DNA from: Afipia birgiae 34632
GTDB lineage: Bacteria > Pseudomonadota > Alphaproteobacteria > Rhizobiales > Xanthobacteraceae
DNA length: 64,000 nucleotides
Assembly: GCF_000308295.2 (NCBI RefSeq)
Contig: NZ_HG326652.1
Span: forward strand, 2,514,818-2,578,817
Direction of reading: 5' to 3'
Within the stretch, counting starts at the first letter, position 1. Each line of letters starts with the position of its first letter. Positions 12,774 to 22,940 of this stretch are shown here, piece by piece. The position numbers were made by a program, and so were the translations under genes. The notes beneath the pieces were generated by a model. The model saw only the letters and a program-made list of their open reading frames with translations, was not told where the DNA came from and did no database searches.

Positions 12774-14177
12774 TTACCCCAGCGCCTTCAACTCGCCGGG
12801 CAACGCATAGGCCCACTGCGTGATATTGCCCGCGCCGAGGCAGACCACGAAGTCATCCTTCTTCGCGATGTCGCGCACCAGCGACGCAAGCTTCTCAGGG
12901 CCTTCAAGCGGGATCACTTCGCGGTGTCCATGGGCGCGCAGGCCAAGCACGAATGAATCGCGATCGATGCCCGGGATCGGATCCTCACCGGCCGCATAGA
13001 TGTCGGCGACGACGACGGTATCCGCATCGTTGAAGCAGGTACAGAATTCCTCGAACAGCGACTGCAGGCGCGTATAGCGATGCGGCTGCACCACGGCGAT
13101 GACCTGGCCCTTGGTCGAATCGCGCGCGGCCTTGAGCACGGCCGCGATCTCAACCGGATGATGACCGTAGTCATCGACTACGGTGACGCCGTTCCATTCT
13201 CCCGTCTTGGTGAAGCGCCGTTTCACGCCGCCAAACCCGGCGAGCGCCTTGCGGATCGCTTCATCCGAAATGCCGATCTCGTGCGCCACGGCGATCGCCG
13301 CCGTCGCGTTCAATGCGTTATGACGCCCGGGCATCGGCAGCACCAGATCCGCGATCCGGTGAGCAACATCGGTCTTGCGGTGGCGGAATTCCACCTTGAA
13401 CTTCGATCCGCCGCTGAACGGCACAAGATCGACCAGCCGCGCGTCGGCCTGCGGATTCTCGCCGTACGTAATGATGCGCCGGTCCTCGATCTTGCCGACC
13501 AGCGCCTGCACCACCGGATGATCGGTGCACATCACCGCGAAGCCGTAAAACGGAACGCCCTCGACAAATGCCCTGAACGCATCCTGCACGGCATCGAAAG
13601 TCTTGAAGTGATCGAGATGCTCGGGGTCGACGTTGGTGACGATGGCGACGTCCGCGGGCAGCTTAAGGAAGGTACCGTCGCTCTCGTCGGCTTCCACCAC
13701 CATCCAGTCGCCCGCACCGAGCCGCGCGTTGGTCCCGTAGGCATTGATGATACCGCCATTGATGACGGTGGGATCGAGTGCACCTGCATCGAGCAGGGTC
13801 GCGACCATCGAGGTCGTGGTGGTCTTGCCATGAGTGCCGGCGATGGCGATGCAGCTTTTCAGCCGCATCAGCTCGGCCAGCATTTCAGCGCGACGAACCA
13901 CCGGAATACGCAAGCCGCGCGCGGCGATCAATTCCGGATTGTCACGCTTGATTGCGGTCGAGACCACCATCACGTCCGCGCCGTTCACGTTCTCGGCCTT
14001 GTGGCCGATGCTGATCTTGATGCCCTTGTCGCGCAGCCGGGTGACGTTGGCGTTCTCCGAAGCATCCGAGCCCTGCACCGTATAACCGAGGTTGCACAGC
14101 ACCTCGGCGATGCCGCTCATGCCGATGCCGCCGATACCGACGAAGTGAATGGGTCCGATCTCGCGCGGCAGTCTCAT
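12774..14177 (-). CDS. murC: UDP-N-acetylmuramate--L-alanine ligase MurC
   Basis: Adds the first residue, L-Ala, of the peptidoglycan stem peptide. The 467-residue product has the N-terminal UDP-binding loop [11 protein letters not shown] (residues 14-24), the Mur-ligase ATP loop GTHGKTTTT (114-122), the [10 protein letters not shown] acidic motif, and [22 protein letters not shown] in the C-terminal part, which marks MurC. In transcription order it is first after the LysR/MFS insertion, so it may need its own promoter between 14178 and 14245. Confidence 0.97.
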   Translation of the reverse strand: MRLPREIGPIHFVGIGGIGMSGIAEVLCNLGYTVQGSDASENANVTRLRDKGIKISIGHKAENVNGADVMVVSTAIKRDNPELIAARGLRIPVVRRAEMLAELMRLKSCIAIAGTHGKTTTTSMVATLLDAGALDPTVINGGIINAYGTNARLGAGDWMVVEADESDGTFLKLPADVAIVTNVDPEHLDHFKTFDAVQDAFRAFVEGVPFYGFAVMCTDHPVVQALVGKIEDRRIITYGENPQADARLVDLVPFSGGSKFKVEFRHRKTDVAHRIADLVLPMPGRHNALNATAAIAVAHEIGISDEAIRKALAGFGGVKRRFTKTGEWNGVTVVDDYGHHPVEIAAVLKAARDSTKGQVIAVVQPHRYTRLQSLFEEFCTCFNDADTVVVADIYAAGEDPIPGIDRDSFVLGLRAHGHREVIPLEGPEKLASLVRDIAKKDDFVVCLGAGNITQWAYALPGELKALG

Positions 14178-14245
14178 ACATCAATCTCTCAGTGATCGGG
14201 ATACGCGGCGTGGTCCGGCATCCATGACGTCCTTCAAACAGACGA

Positions 14246-14272
14246 AGCTGGCCGGGACAAGCCCGGCCAGCT
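14246..14272. terminator. Hairpin terminator between murC and the MFS pseudogene
   Basis: A perfect 11-bp GC-rich stem (14246-14256 with 14262-14272) and 5-base loop. It lies about 55 bp past the 3' end of the minus-strand MFS gene and upstream of murC, so it would insulate murC from MFS transcription. The T run after it is weak on the minus strand. Confidence 0.6.
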
Positions 14273-14328
14273 CAGAAAAATAGCACGATTCTTTTCAAAT
14301 CAGGCCCGGAGGAGCCCGATTCCGCCGG

Positions 14329-15521
14329 TTACTCAGCGGCTTCGGGGCAAGCACCGGCGGGAACCAGCCTGGCCTGCCGCATATCCAGCCGATGGCTAGC
14401 GATCGCCAACAGGAGACCCGCCAACGGCACCAGCGCCGCGATCCACGGCACCGCCTCGAGTCCCGGCCCGTGATCAATGACCAGACCGCCCAGCCACGCA
14501 CCGATCGCATTGCCGAGATTGAACGCCGCGATGTTGAAGCTCGACGCCAGCGACTGGCCCGCCCCATGCGCCTTGTCCAGTACCCACATCTGGAGTGGCG
14601 GCGCTGTTGCGAAGGCGGCGACGCCAAACAGACCTGCGAAGATAACCATTGCGATCTTGTCGTGAAGCACGAACGTCATCAAGGCGAGCACCAGCGCCAG
14701 AGCGAACAGGCTGCCGAACACCGTCGGCATGAGCCGCTTGTCCGCGAACCGTCCACCGAGCAGGTTGCCAACCAGCAAGCCGATGCCGACCACCAGCAGG
14801 ACTGGCGACACGGCGGCATCAGAAAAGCCGGTGACCTTGGTGAGCAGCGGAGCGAGATAGGTGAAGACAGCGAACACGCCGACCCATCCAAGAACAGTCG
14901 TGAGCAGACCTGCAAGCACGGGGCCGCGCTTCAAAACCGCAAGGTCTTCCCTGAGATTGAAGGGTTCAGGCGCCGACTTACTGGCCGGAACCAATGCTGC
15001 GATGATCGCGAAAGCAACCACGCCGACCAGCGTGACGGCCCAGAATGTCGCGCGCCAGCCGAAATGCTGACCGAGCCAGGTCCCGAACGGCACACCGAGG
15101 ATGGTCGCGACGGTAAGGCCCGTGAACATGATCGCGATGGCCGATGCCTTCTTGTCGGAAGCCACCAGCGAGGTCGCAACCACAGAGCCGATCCAAAGAA
15201 TGTGCCATGCGCGAATGCCGTGAGCACGCGCGCAGCCATTAGGGTCCAGTAGTTCGGCGCGATTGCACAGGCGAGGTTGCCGATCGTGAAGACGGCCATC
15301 AGCACCAGCAGTGCCGTTTTGCGTGGCCAGCGCGCGGTCGCGATGGTCATGACCGGCGCGCCGACCACGACGCCGAGGGCGTAGCCGGAAATCAGCAGGC
15401 CTGCGGCCGGGATGGAAACGCCCAGATCGATTCCGACCTGGATCAACAGACCCATGATGACGAATTCAGTGACGCCGATTCCGAAGGCGCCGGCGGTGAG
15501 AGCGTAGAGTGCGAGTGGCAT
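14329..15521 (-). pseudogene. DHA1-type MFS exporter with a one-base frameshift
   Basis: The two halves of a major facilitator transporter similar to the AraJ/YdhP drug and sugar exporters are in different frames. The N-terminal part (ATG at 15521, MPLALYALTAGAFGIGV) runs through AFAHGTFFG. The C-terminal part then continues one frame over with SVVATSLVASDKKASAIAI to the stop at 14329. The junction lies at about 15188-15195, where one base is missing from what should read Gly-Ile-Gly-Ser. Restored, the protein would have about 398 residues and 12 membrane segments, normal for the family. It is divergent from the LysR regulator at 15633, which probably controls it. It could be a real inactivating mutation or a sequencing error. 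Confidence 0.85.
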
Positions 15522-15632
15522 GGTGCAGTCCTCAGCGAATCCGGCCAACCGCCGGTATTCACGAGAAGTGGACGCAAAGCCATTCGTGAACTAGAGTTGC
15601 CTAAGTAACAATATTTATGAACTGAAGTCACA

Positions 15633-16538
15633 ATGTCACGGCAGGACATCAACCGATCCGGCGAGATGGAAGTGTTCGCCCGGGTGGTCGAGCTGGGCGG
15701 ATTTTCCGCGGCGGCGCGCGCCTTCCGTATGAGCCCGTCAGCAGTCAGCAAGCTGGTGGCTCGGCTGGAAGCGCGGCTCGGCGTGCGTCTGATCAACCGC
15801 TCGACCCGCAAGCTGCAACTGACACCGGAAGGCACGGCCTATTACGATCGCAGCGTTCGCATCCTCGACGACATCAATGCGGCGGAACACGAAGCTGCCG
15901 TCGGCGCAATCCCGCGCGGCCGGGTGCGCGTCAACACCAGCGTGCCGTTCGGGCTGCACTGGCTGCTGCCGCTGCTGCCCGGGTTTCTCAAGCTGCATCC
16001 CGGCGTCAGCATCGACGTGTCGCTGACCGATACCGTGGTGGACCTGATGGAAGAACGCGCGGACATCGCCATCCGCGTCGGGCCGCTACGCGAATCCCGT
16101 TTGCTTGCGCGCAAACTCGGCGAGAGCCGCATGATTGTGGTCGCCGCACCCGCCTATCTCGCAGAACACGAAACGCCGGGCACGCCAGCCGATCTTGCCA
16201 AACACAACATGCTCGGTTTCTGCTTTGCCAAACAGATCGACGGCTGGCCGTTTCGTGACGGCAAGGGTGGCATTGTCACCATCCCGCCTGTGGGGAATAC
16301 ATTGGTCTCCGATGGCGAAGCGATGCAGCGGCTAACGGTTGCCGGCGCGGGCCTGTCTCGCCTCGCCCGTTTTCACGTCGATGCGGATATCAAGGCAGGA
16401 CGACTGGTGCCGGTGCTCGAAGACTTCAATCCCGGCGATCTTGAACCGATCCATGCCGTGTTCGTCGGCCACCGTGGACAGTTGCCCGCGCGTGTACGGG
16501 CGTTTCTCGATTATCTCGTGGAGAATGTGCGGCTTTAG
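15633..16538 (+). CDS. LysR-family transcriptional regulator
   Basis: 301-residue LysR-type regulator. The winged helix-turn-helix is at residues 10-68 (ARVVELGGFSAAARAFRMSP then SAVSKLVARLEARLGVRL). The periplasmic-binding-like effector domain starts near residue 95 and has the usual DLMEERADIAIRVGPL segment. It is transcribed away from the MFS gene with 111 bp between the two ATGs. By the common arrangement of this family it probably regulates that gene; the effector is unknown. Both genes interrupt the murC-murG neighbourhood. Confidence 0.93.
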   Translation: MSRQDINRSGEMEVFARVVELGGFSAAARAFRMSPSAVSKLVARLEARLGVRLINRSTRKLQLTPEGTAYYDRSVRILDDINAAEHEAAVGAIPRGRVRVNTSVPFGLHWLLPLLPGFLKLHPGVSIDVSLTDTVVDLMEERADIAIRVGPLRESRLLARKLGESRMIVVAAPAYLAEHETPGTPADLAKHNMLGFCFAKQIDGWPFRDGKGGIVTIPPVGNTLVSDGEAMQRLTVAGAGLSRLARFHVDADIKAGRLVPVLEDFNPGDLEPIHAVFVGHRGQLPARVRAFLDYLVENVRL

Positions 16539-16549
16539 GAAGCGAAGAC

Positions 16550-17650
16550 CTAAATCCCGGCGACCTTGATCAGTAGATCGGCGAGCCGCTCGGCGGCATC
16601 GAGCTTGCCGACCGTGCGCGCGCCGGTGCCCATCGCGCTCAGCCGCGCCGGATCGGCGGCGAGTGCGGAAATCTCCGCTGCAAGGCGGTCAGGCGTGAAC
16701 TCGGTCTGGGAAATGCGGATCGCGCCAGCGGCTTTCTCGAGTACACCTGCATTGGCGTACTGGTCCTGATCAATCGCGCCGGGCAGCGGCACCAGAATCG
16801 AGGGCCGGCCGATCGCTCCGAGTTCGGCGACAGTCCCTGCGCCCGAACGCGACACCACAAGATGCGTCGCAGCGAAGCGCGCCGGCAGGTCTGTAAAGAA
16901 CGGCGCCAGTTCGGCTTCGATCTTGAGCCGGTCATACACCGCGCGCACGCGGCTCATATCCTCGTCACGAACCTGCTGAACGAGACTGAGCCTGCGCCAC
17001 AGCGCCGGCTCCAGCCGCTCGATCGCAGGCGGCACGACGTCGGCCATTACCCGTGCGCCCTGACTGCCGCCGACCACGAGCAGGCGCACAGGACCATCAG
17101 AGTCCGGCGAAATATACGGCACGGCAGCGGCGGCGAGAATCGCGGGCCGCATCGGCGTGCCGGTCACCGTCGTCTTGCCCGCAAGCGCAGGATCGCGATC
17201 CAGCACACCCGGCAGCGACGTCGCAATCGCGCTGACTCGCGTCGACAGCAAGCGGTTGGCGCGGCCAAGCACAGCATTGGAATCATGAATGACCGTCGGA
17301 ATGCCAAGCAGCTTCGCCGCGATCAAGGGCGGCAGCGTCGGATAGCCGCCGAAGCCGACAACGGCCTTTGGCTTCCGACGCAACAGCAACGCCAGCGACA
17401 TCGCGCCACCGGCCGCGAGCAGCGTACCGGTCCGCGCCAGCGCCCACGGCGTGCGTCCGCGCACGGTTTCGCTCGGCACCACGTCCATCATGTCGCGCGT
17501 GAACATCCCGCCATAACGCAGCGCGCGGGAATCCGTCATCAATCGCACCCGCACGCCGCGCTTCATCAGCGCAACGCCCAGCGCCTCGGCGGGAAACAGG
17601 TGGCCACCCGTTCCGCCAGCCGCCAACATGATGAGAGGTCTGTCAGGCAT
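16550..17650 (-). CDS. murG: Lipid II synthase MurG (GlcNAc transferase)
   Basis: Peripheral inner-membrane GT-B glycosyltransferase that adds GlcNAc to lipid I. The 366-residue product has the N-terminal GGTGGH loop at 12-17, the VVGFGGYPT and HDSNAVLGRANR motifs, VVGGSQGARV near the middle, and the UDP-GlcNAc-binding segment SRSGAGTVAELGAIGRPSI (S-x-A/G-G-T-x2-E). It follows ftsW by 15 bp and closes the rsmH-to-murG segment. Confidence 0.97.
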   Translation of the reverse strand: MPDRPLIMLAAGGTGGHLFPAEALGVALMKRGVRVRLMTDSRALRYGGMFTRDMMDVVPSETVRGRTPWALARTGTLLAAGGAMSLALLLRRKPKAVVGFGGYPTLPPLIAAKLLGIPTVIHDSNAVLGRANRLLSTRVSAIATSLPGVLDRDPALAGKTTVTGTPMRPAILAAAAVPYISPDSDGPVRLLVVGGSQGARVMADVVPPAIERLEPALWRRLSLVQQVRDEDMSRVRAVYDRLKIEAELAPFFTDLPARFAATHLVVSRSGAGTVAELGAIGRPSILVPLPGAIDQDQYANAGVLEKAAGAIRISQTEFTPDRLAAEISALAADPARLSAMGTGARTVGKLDAAERLADLLIKVAGI

Positions 17651-17665
17651 CGAAATACTCGCGGA

Positions 17666-18817
17666 TCACGCGAAGCTGTGCGCGGCGTTGGCAGCGCTGA
17701 TGGATTCCATTTCCACGCGCGGGCGCTGCCGCGTCAAGGCCAGCAGCATGCCGACGCCGTAAGCCAGCGAGATCATCGACGATCCGCCATACGAGATGAA
17801 CGGCAACGTCATGCCCTTCGCCGGCATCAGATGCAGGTTCACTGCCATGTTGATCGAGGCCTGAATGCCGAACATGATCGCAAGGCCTGCGGCCGAAAAG
17901 CGCGCGAACAGATCCTCGCTGGCATAGGCGCGTGACAGCGCGCGGATGACGATAAAGGCGAACAGCGAGAGCAGCACGAGACACAGGATGATTCCGAATT
18001 CCTCGGCCGCCACCGCAAACACGAAGTCGGTGTGGCTGTCCGGCAGAATACGCTTCACGGTGCCCTCGCCCGGCCCTTGTCCGAACCAGCCGCCATGGGT
18101 GAAGGCTTCCATCGCGGTATCGACCTGGAAGGTATCGCCCGACGATGGGTCCATGAACCTCTTGATGCGGCCCGCAACGTGCGGCACCATCATGTAGGCG
18201 CCGAACAATCCGACCGCACCCGCGCCCATCAGACCGAAAACCCAGATCATCCGCATGCCTGCGATGAAGAACAGCGCGCCCCATACCATCAGCAGCAGCA
18301 TGGTCTGGCCGAAGTCCGGCTCTAGCACCAGCAGCGTGACGGTCATCAGCAGAAGCCCGAGCGCCATCGACGTCGCGGGCATTTCCGGCCGCTTGGCGGA
18401 TTCCGCGAACAGCCAAGCCACCAGCACCACGAATGCGGGCTTCAGGGATTCCGATGCCTGAATGTTAAGGCCGAGAATGGTGATCCAGCGCTTCGCGCCC
18501 TTCACCTCGGGTCCGAATAGCAGCGTCGCCACAACCAGCACAATGCTGATCGTAAACACGATCAACGCACTGCGGCGCACCTGCCGCGGCGATAGGAACG
18601 AGACGCCCAGCATCACGATCAGCGAGGGCACCAGAAAGAAAACATGCCGGTTGAAGAAGTGAAACGGATCGAGGCCGATGCGCGCCGCCACCGGCGGACT
18701 CGCGGCCAGCGACAGGATGACGCCGCCCAGCATCAGCGTGATGAACGCCGCCAGCAGCAGCCGATCCACCGTCCACCACCATTCGCTCAGGGGCGTGCGT
18801 TGTTCGCGGGAGATCAT
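17666..18817 (-). CDS. ftsW: Septal peptidoglycan polymerase FtsW
   Basis: SEDS-family glycosyltransferase that polymerises lipid II at the septum with FtsI. The 383-residue protein has about ten membrane segments. SEDS marks include the GxKRW-type sequence VKGAKRWITILGLNIQASE, the loop ending in GGWFGQGPGEGTVKRILPDSHTDF (the catalytic Asp region), and FISYGGSSM near the C-terminus. It lies between murD and murG. Confidence 0.97.
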   Translation of the reverse strand: MISREQRTPLSEWWWTVDRLLLAAFITLMLGGVILSLAASPPVAARIGLDPFHFFNRHVFFLVPSLIVMLGVSFLSPRQVRRSALIVFTISIVLVVATLLFGPEVKGAKRWITILGLNIQASESLKPAFVVLVAWLFAESAKRPEMPATSMALGLLLMTVTLLVLEPDFGQTMLLLMVWGALFFIAGMRMIWVFGLMGAGAVGLFGAYMMVPHVAGRIKRFMDPSSGDTFQVDTAMEAFTHGGWFGQGPGEGTVKRILPDSHTDFVFAVAAEEFGIILCLVLLSLFAFIVIRALSRAYASEDLFARFSAAGLAIMFGIQASINMAVNLHLMPAKGMTLPFISYGGSSMISLAYGVGMLLALTRQRPRVEMESISAANAAHSFA

Positions 18818-18964
18818 GTGCGTGTCCTGCGCAAAAGATTAACGGGTTATTACTCCCGCATCATGGTTGCCGAAGGGTTAAAGATGGACGGATACGAGAA
18901 AAAATCTCGTCAAAGTGTCTGAAATATCCAAATTCGAAGGTACGAATATCGCGGCGAACAGGTG

Positions 18965-19001
18965 CCTCTCCCTCTCCCCGCCTTTGCGGAAGAGGGAGAG
19001 G
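18965..19001. repeat. Palindromic element / hairpin between murD and ftsW
   Basis: An 11-bp stem of C/T-rich against A/G-rich sequence (18965-18975 with 18991-19001) with an inner CCGC/GCGG pairing, only 3 bp after the murD stop. Such CT-rich hairpins are common intergenic repeats in this bacterial group. It could also end or stabilise the murD transcript ahead of ftsW. No T run follows. Confidence 0.55.
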
Positions 19002-19004
19002 GAT

Positions 19005-20402
19005 TCACACCGACTTCAGGCCGCCCGGCAGCGCATCGGCGACCTTGCGGAAATATTCGCCGCGCTTCTCGAAATTCGGAAACTGGTCGAACGACGCGCA
19101 GGCCGGCGATAACAGCACCACCGGCTCCACCACCCCCGATGCTTCCGCTTCGCGCGTGGCATTCGGCACGGCCACGTCCAGCGTCTTGCTGATCTCGTGC
19201 GGAACATCGCCGAGCGCCTTCGCGAACTCTTCCGCAGCTTCGCCAATCAGATAGGCCTTGCGGATGCGCGGGAAGAACTCGCGCAGGGATTCGATACCGC
19301 CGGTCTTGGGCTTGCCGCCCGCGATCCAGAAAATATCCTTGAATGACGACAGCGCACGCGCCGCGGCGTCTGCGTTGGTGCCTTTCGAATCATTAATAAA
19401 CAGCACCCGGCCATTGCGGCCGATCTGCTCCATGCGATGCGCAAGGCCGGGAAAACTGCGCAATCCCTGCTGCAACGTCTCGTTGCCGACCCCAAGCGCC
19501 AGCACTGCGGCCGACGCACATGCTGCATTCTGCGCGTTGTGGCGACCGCGCAACGAGCCGATCTCCGCGACGCTGGCGATCCGCGACCGCGCGCCGTCAT
19601 CGACACGAACGATGGTGTCGCCTTCAAAACAAATGCCGTCGGCCACCGGATGCCTGACTGAAACGCGAACGACGTTCTTGCCAGCCTGCGCCACGCGGTC
19701 TGCAATCGCCGCGCACCAGTGATCGTCGACGCCGATGATGGCAGTGCCGTTCCGCTGCACGCCGGTGACCAGACGCTCCTTCACCGCAGCATAGTGTTCG
19801 ATGCTGCCGTGGCGATCGATGTGATCTTCGGTGATATTGAGCAGGATACCGACGGTCGGATCGAGCGAGGGCGTAAGATCGATCTGATACGATGACATCT
19901 CGATCACATGGACGCGGCCTTTCGCCGGCGGCTCCAGCGAGAGGATCGCGGTGCCGATATTGCCGCCCATCTGCGTGTCGTAACCGGCCTCGCGCATCAG
20001 ATGTGCCACCAGCGCCGTGGTGGTCGACTTGCCGTTGGTCCCGGTGATAGCGATAAACGGCGCGTCCGGTGCATGACGTTTGCGTTCGCGACAGAACAGT
20101 TCGATGTCGCCTATCACTTCGACGCCTGCGGCTTGCGCGGCAACGACGGTCCAGTGCGGCCGCGGATGGGTCAGCGGCACGCCGGGCGTCAGGACCAGCG
20201 CCGCGAAGTTCGCCCAGGAAACCGCACGTAGATCGGCGGTGATGAAGCCTGCTTTCGCGGCTTCGGCCAGCTTCGCGGGCGTGTCGTCGCTGGCGATGAC
20301 TTCCGCGCCGCCCGCCTTCAGCGCGTAACAGCTTGCAAGCCCGGATCCGCCGAGGCCGAACACCGCAACCGTTTTGCCTTTAAAGGAAGTGACCGGCGTC
20401 AC
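19005..20402 (-). CDS. murD: UDP-N-acetylmuramoylalanine--D-glutamate ligase MurD
   Basis: Adds D-Glu to UDP-MurNAc-L-Ala. The 465-residue protein has the N-terminal Rossmann loop FGLGGSGLA, the ATP loop GTNGKSTTT at 121-129, the [23 protein letters not shown] segment typical of MurD, and [10 protein letters not shown] in the C-terminal domain. The start is a GTG at 20402, 4 bp after the mraY stop. The 187-bp gap downstream before ftsW is larger than elsewhere in the cluster. Confidence 0.97.
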   Translation of the reverse strand: MTPVTSFKGKTVAVFGLGGSGLASCYALKAGGAEVIASDDTPAKLAEAAKAGFITADLRAVSWANFAALVLTPGVPLTHPRPHWTVVAAQAAGVEVIGDIELFCRERKRHAPDAPFIAITGTNGKSTTTALVAHLMREAGYDTQMGGNIGTAILSLEPPAKGRVHVIEMSSYQIDLTPSLDPTVGILLNITEDHIDRHGSIEHYAAVKERLVTGVQRNGTAIIGVDDHWCAAIADRVAQAGKNVVRVSVRHPVADGICFEGDTIVRVDDGARSRIASVAEIGSLRGRHNAQNAACASAAVLALGVGNETLQQGLRSFPGLAHRMEQIGRNGRVLFINDSKGTNADAAARALSSFKDIFWIAGGKPKTGGIESLREFFPRIRKAYLIGEAAEEFAKALGDVPHEISKTLDVAVPNATREAEASGVVEPVVLLSPACASFDQFPNFEKRGEYFRKVADALPGGLKSV

Positions 20403-20406
20403 GCGC

Positions 20407-21492
20407 TCACCGCAGCTTCAGCGTCGAAAGGCCGGCCAGCGCCAGCATCACCGAGACGATCCAGAAGCGGATCACGATCTGCGGTTCGGTCCAGCCCTTC
20501 TGCTCGTAGTGATGATGGATCGGCGCCATGCGGAAAAAACGCTTGCCGGTCAGCTTGAACGACGCGACCTGCACAATCACCGACAACGCCTCAACTACGA
20601 ACAGGCCACCGATCACCGCCAGCACGATCTCATGCTTGGTCGCGACAGCAATCGCGCCAAGCATGCCGCCGAGCGCGAGCGATCCGGTGTCGCCCATGAA
20701 AATCGAGGCCGGCGGCGCGTTGAACCAGAGAAATCCCAACCCCGCGCCGAGCACAGCGCCGCACAGCACCGCGAGTTCGCCGGTGCCGGGGACGTAGCGG
20801 ATTTGCAGATATTCCGAGAACACCGCGTTGCCGACGAGATAGGCAATCATGCCGAAGCTCGCAGCCGCGATCATCACTGGCACAATGGCGAGACCATCGA
20901 GGCCGTCGGTGAGGTTCACTGCATTGCCGGCGCCGACGATGATGAACATGCCGAACATCACGTAGAACCAGCCGATGTTCAGCATGAAATCCTTGACGAA
21001 GGGGATCGACAGCGCTGTGACCGACGCGTCGCGTCCGAACCAGACGATGCAGGCGCACGCGATCAAGGCAATCAGCCCTTCGACCGCAAGGCGCGAGCGT
21101 CCGGAGAATCCCTTGTCGGTCTGCTTGGAGACTTTCAGGTAGTCGTCATAGAAGCCGACGAAGCCGAAGCCGAGCGTGACCAGCAGCACGATCCAGACAT
21201 AGGCGTTGCGCAGGTTGGCCCACAGCAGCGTCGCGACGATCAGGCCCGACAGGATCATCAAGCCACCCATGGTGGGCGTGCCCTTCTTGGTCACCAGATG
21301 CGTCGGCGGACCGTCAGCGCGGATCGGTTGCCCCTTGCCCTGCGCGAGGCGAAGCTGGTCAATGATCCACGGACCGAACAGAAAGACGAACAGCGCCCCA
21401 GTGACCATCGCACCGCCGGTGCGAAACGTGATGTAGCGAAACACATTGATGCCGGGGATCGTGCCGGCGAATTCAGTGAGCCAATAGAACAT
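20407..21492 (-). CDS. mraY: Phospho-MurNAc-pentapeptide transferase MraY
   Basis: Polytopic inner-membrane enzyme that makes lipid I from UDP-MurNAc-pentapeptide and undecaprenyl phosphate. The ATG at 21492 ([10 protein letters not shown]) is chosen over an in-frame TTG two codons earlier because an AAGG ribosome binding site fits it better. That gives 361 residues. Key motifs: the DD pair at 116-117 in [16 protein letters not shown] at 193-200, and the C-terminal [13 protein letters not shown] histidine triad. It lies between murF and murD with short spacers. Confidence 0.97.
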   Translation of the reverse strand: MFYWLTEFAGTIPGINVFRYITFRTGGAMVTGALFVFLFGPWIIDQLRLAQGKGQPIRADGPPTHLVTKKGTPTMGGLMILSGLIVATLLWANLRNAYVWIVLLVTLGFGFVGFYDDYLKVSKQTDKGFSGRSRLAVEGLIALIACACIVWFGRDASVTALSIPFVKDFMLNIGWFYVMFGMFIIVGAGNAVNLTDGLDGLAIVPVMIAAASFGMIAYLVGNAVFSEYLQIRYVPGTGELAVLCGAVLGAGLGFLWFNAPPASIFMGDTGSLALGGMLGAIAVATKHEIVLAVIGGLFVVEALSVIVQVASFKLTGKRFFRMAPIHHHYEQKGWTEPQIVIRFWIVSVMLALAGLSTLKLR

Positions 21493-21503
21493 TTCCAATT
21501 GCC

Positions 21504-22940
21504 TTATGGTGCGACGCCATCGAGCGTGGCCTTTTCCGGAAAGCGCTTTTGCAGTGCCGTCACAATCAATTTCATACGCGAACCGAGCGACCCCTTGACC
21601 ATAATGGCATCGCCGGCGCCAACAGCAGAAATCACCTGCGGCACGAGCGCGGCCGAGTTATCGGCATAGCCGCCCTTCTTCGTGGAAGGAAGGGCTTCCC
21701 ACAGATTGCGCATCAATGGACCACAGCAAAAAACCGAGTCGATCCCGTTCGCCTTAATGGCTTCAGAAAGGCTACGGTGCAAATCGGGACCGGTTGTGCC
21801 GAGTTCCAACATATCGCCCAGCACCGCGATGCGCCGTCCGCGCGGACCAACGGTCGCCTGACCGAGCACCGTGATCGCCGCCGCCATCGACGCCGGATTG
21901 GCGTTGTAGCTTTCATCGATCAGCGTTGCAGCACCTTCGCCCAAAGCCAGTTGCTGCCGCGCGCCACGCCCCGTAGCGGGCTCAAGTTGCGCCAGCGCCA
22001 GCGCCGACAACGCGAGATCTGCGCCGGCCAGCGCGACCGAAGCCAGCACCGCAAGCGAATTCATCACCATATGGCGTCCGGGCATCCCGATCTTGTAGGT
22101 GATGTCCTGACCGAGGACGGTCGCACGGACAGCCGAACACGCTGCATGCAGCGACACGTCGATCAGCCGTGCATCGGCTTTTTCGTCACTGCCGAACGAC
22201 ACGATGCGTTTGATCTTCGCTGCCTTGGCATTCTTGCTCAGGCGCGCGAACTGCGGATTGTCGCGGTTGAGGACGACCGCACCGCCGGGCTCAACGCCGG
22301 CAAAGATCTCGGCCTTGGCGTCGGCTATCGCCTCGATGCCGGAGAAAAACTCCAGATGCACCGGCTCGACCGTGGTGATGATCGCCACATGAGGCCGTAC
22401 CATCTTGACCAGCGGTTCGATCTCACCGGCGTGGTTCATGCCGATCTCGAAGATCGCGAACTTCGATGACGCCGGACAGCGCGCCAGCGACAGCGGCACG
22501 CCCCAGTGATTGTTGAACGACGCCACCGACGCGTGGGTCTCGCCCTGCGCACCCAGCACCGCGCGCAGCGCTTCCTTGGTCGAGGTTTTACCAACCGACC
22601 CGGTCACTGCGATCACCTTCGCGCCAAGCCGCGCGCGGGACGCCCGCCCGAGATCGACAAGACCCGCGAGCACATCATCGACAACCAGAAGCCGCGCGTC
22701 GTCCGCAAATTTCTCCGCGTGGGTTTTCGCGACGACAGCGAGCGCCGCACCGTTCTTCAATGCAGCCTCGACGAAATCGTGACCGTCGTGCACGTCACCC
22801 TTGATCGCGAAATAAGCCTCGCCCGGCGTCAGGGTACGGCTGTCGATGGAAATACCGGTCACATCGTTCGGCAGCGCGCCACGCATCACGGCACGCATCG
22901 CCTCCGCCATCGCAGCACTCGTCCACAGGGCCGTGCTCAT
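21504..22940 (-). CDS. murF: UDP-MurNAc-tripeptide--D-Ala-D-Ala ligase MurF
   Basis: Adds D-Ala-D-Ala (made by Ddl) to the tripeptide precursor. The 478-residue protein has the ATP loop [11 protein letters not shown] at 113-123, the [12 protein letters not shown] motif of MurF, and [14 protein letters not shown]. The NPASM segment ([11 protein letters not shown]) near the C-terminal domain is also characteristic. Its ATG overlaps the murE stop by 4 bp. Confidence 0.97.
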   Translation of the reverse strand: MSTALWTSAAMAEAMRAVMRGALPNDVTGISIDSRTLTPGEAYFAIKGDVHDGHDFVEAALKNGAALAVVAKTHAEKFADDARLLVVDDVLAGLVDLGRASRARLGAKVIAVTGSVGKTSTKEALRAVLGAQGETHASVASFNNHWGVPLSLARCPASSKFAIFEIGMNHAGEIEPLVKMVRPHVAIITTVEPVHLEFFSGIEAIADAKAEIFAGVEPGGAVVLNRDNPQFARLSKNAKAAKIKRIVSFGSDEKADARLIDVSLHAACSAVRATVLGQDITYKIGMPGRHMVMNSLAVLASVALAGADLALSALALAQLEPATGRGARQQLALGEGAATLIDESYNANPASMAAAITVLGQATVGPRGRRIAVLGDMLELGTTGPDLHRSLSEAIKANGIDSVFCCGPLMRNLWEALPSTKKGGYADNSAALVPQVISAVGAGDAIMVKGSLGSRMKLIVTALQKRFPEKATLDGVAP

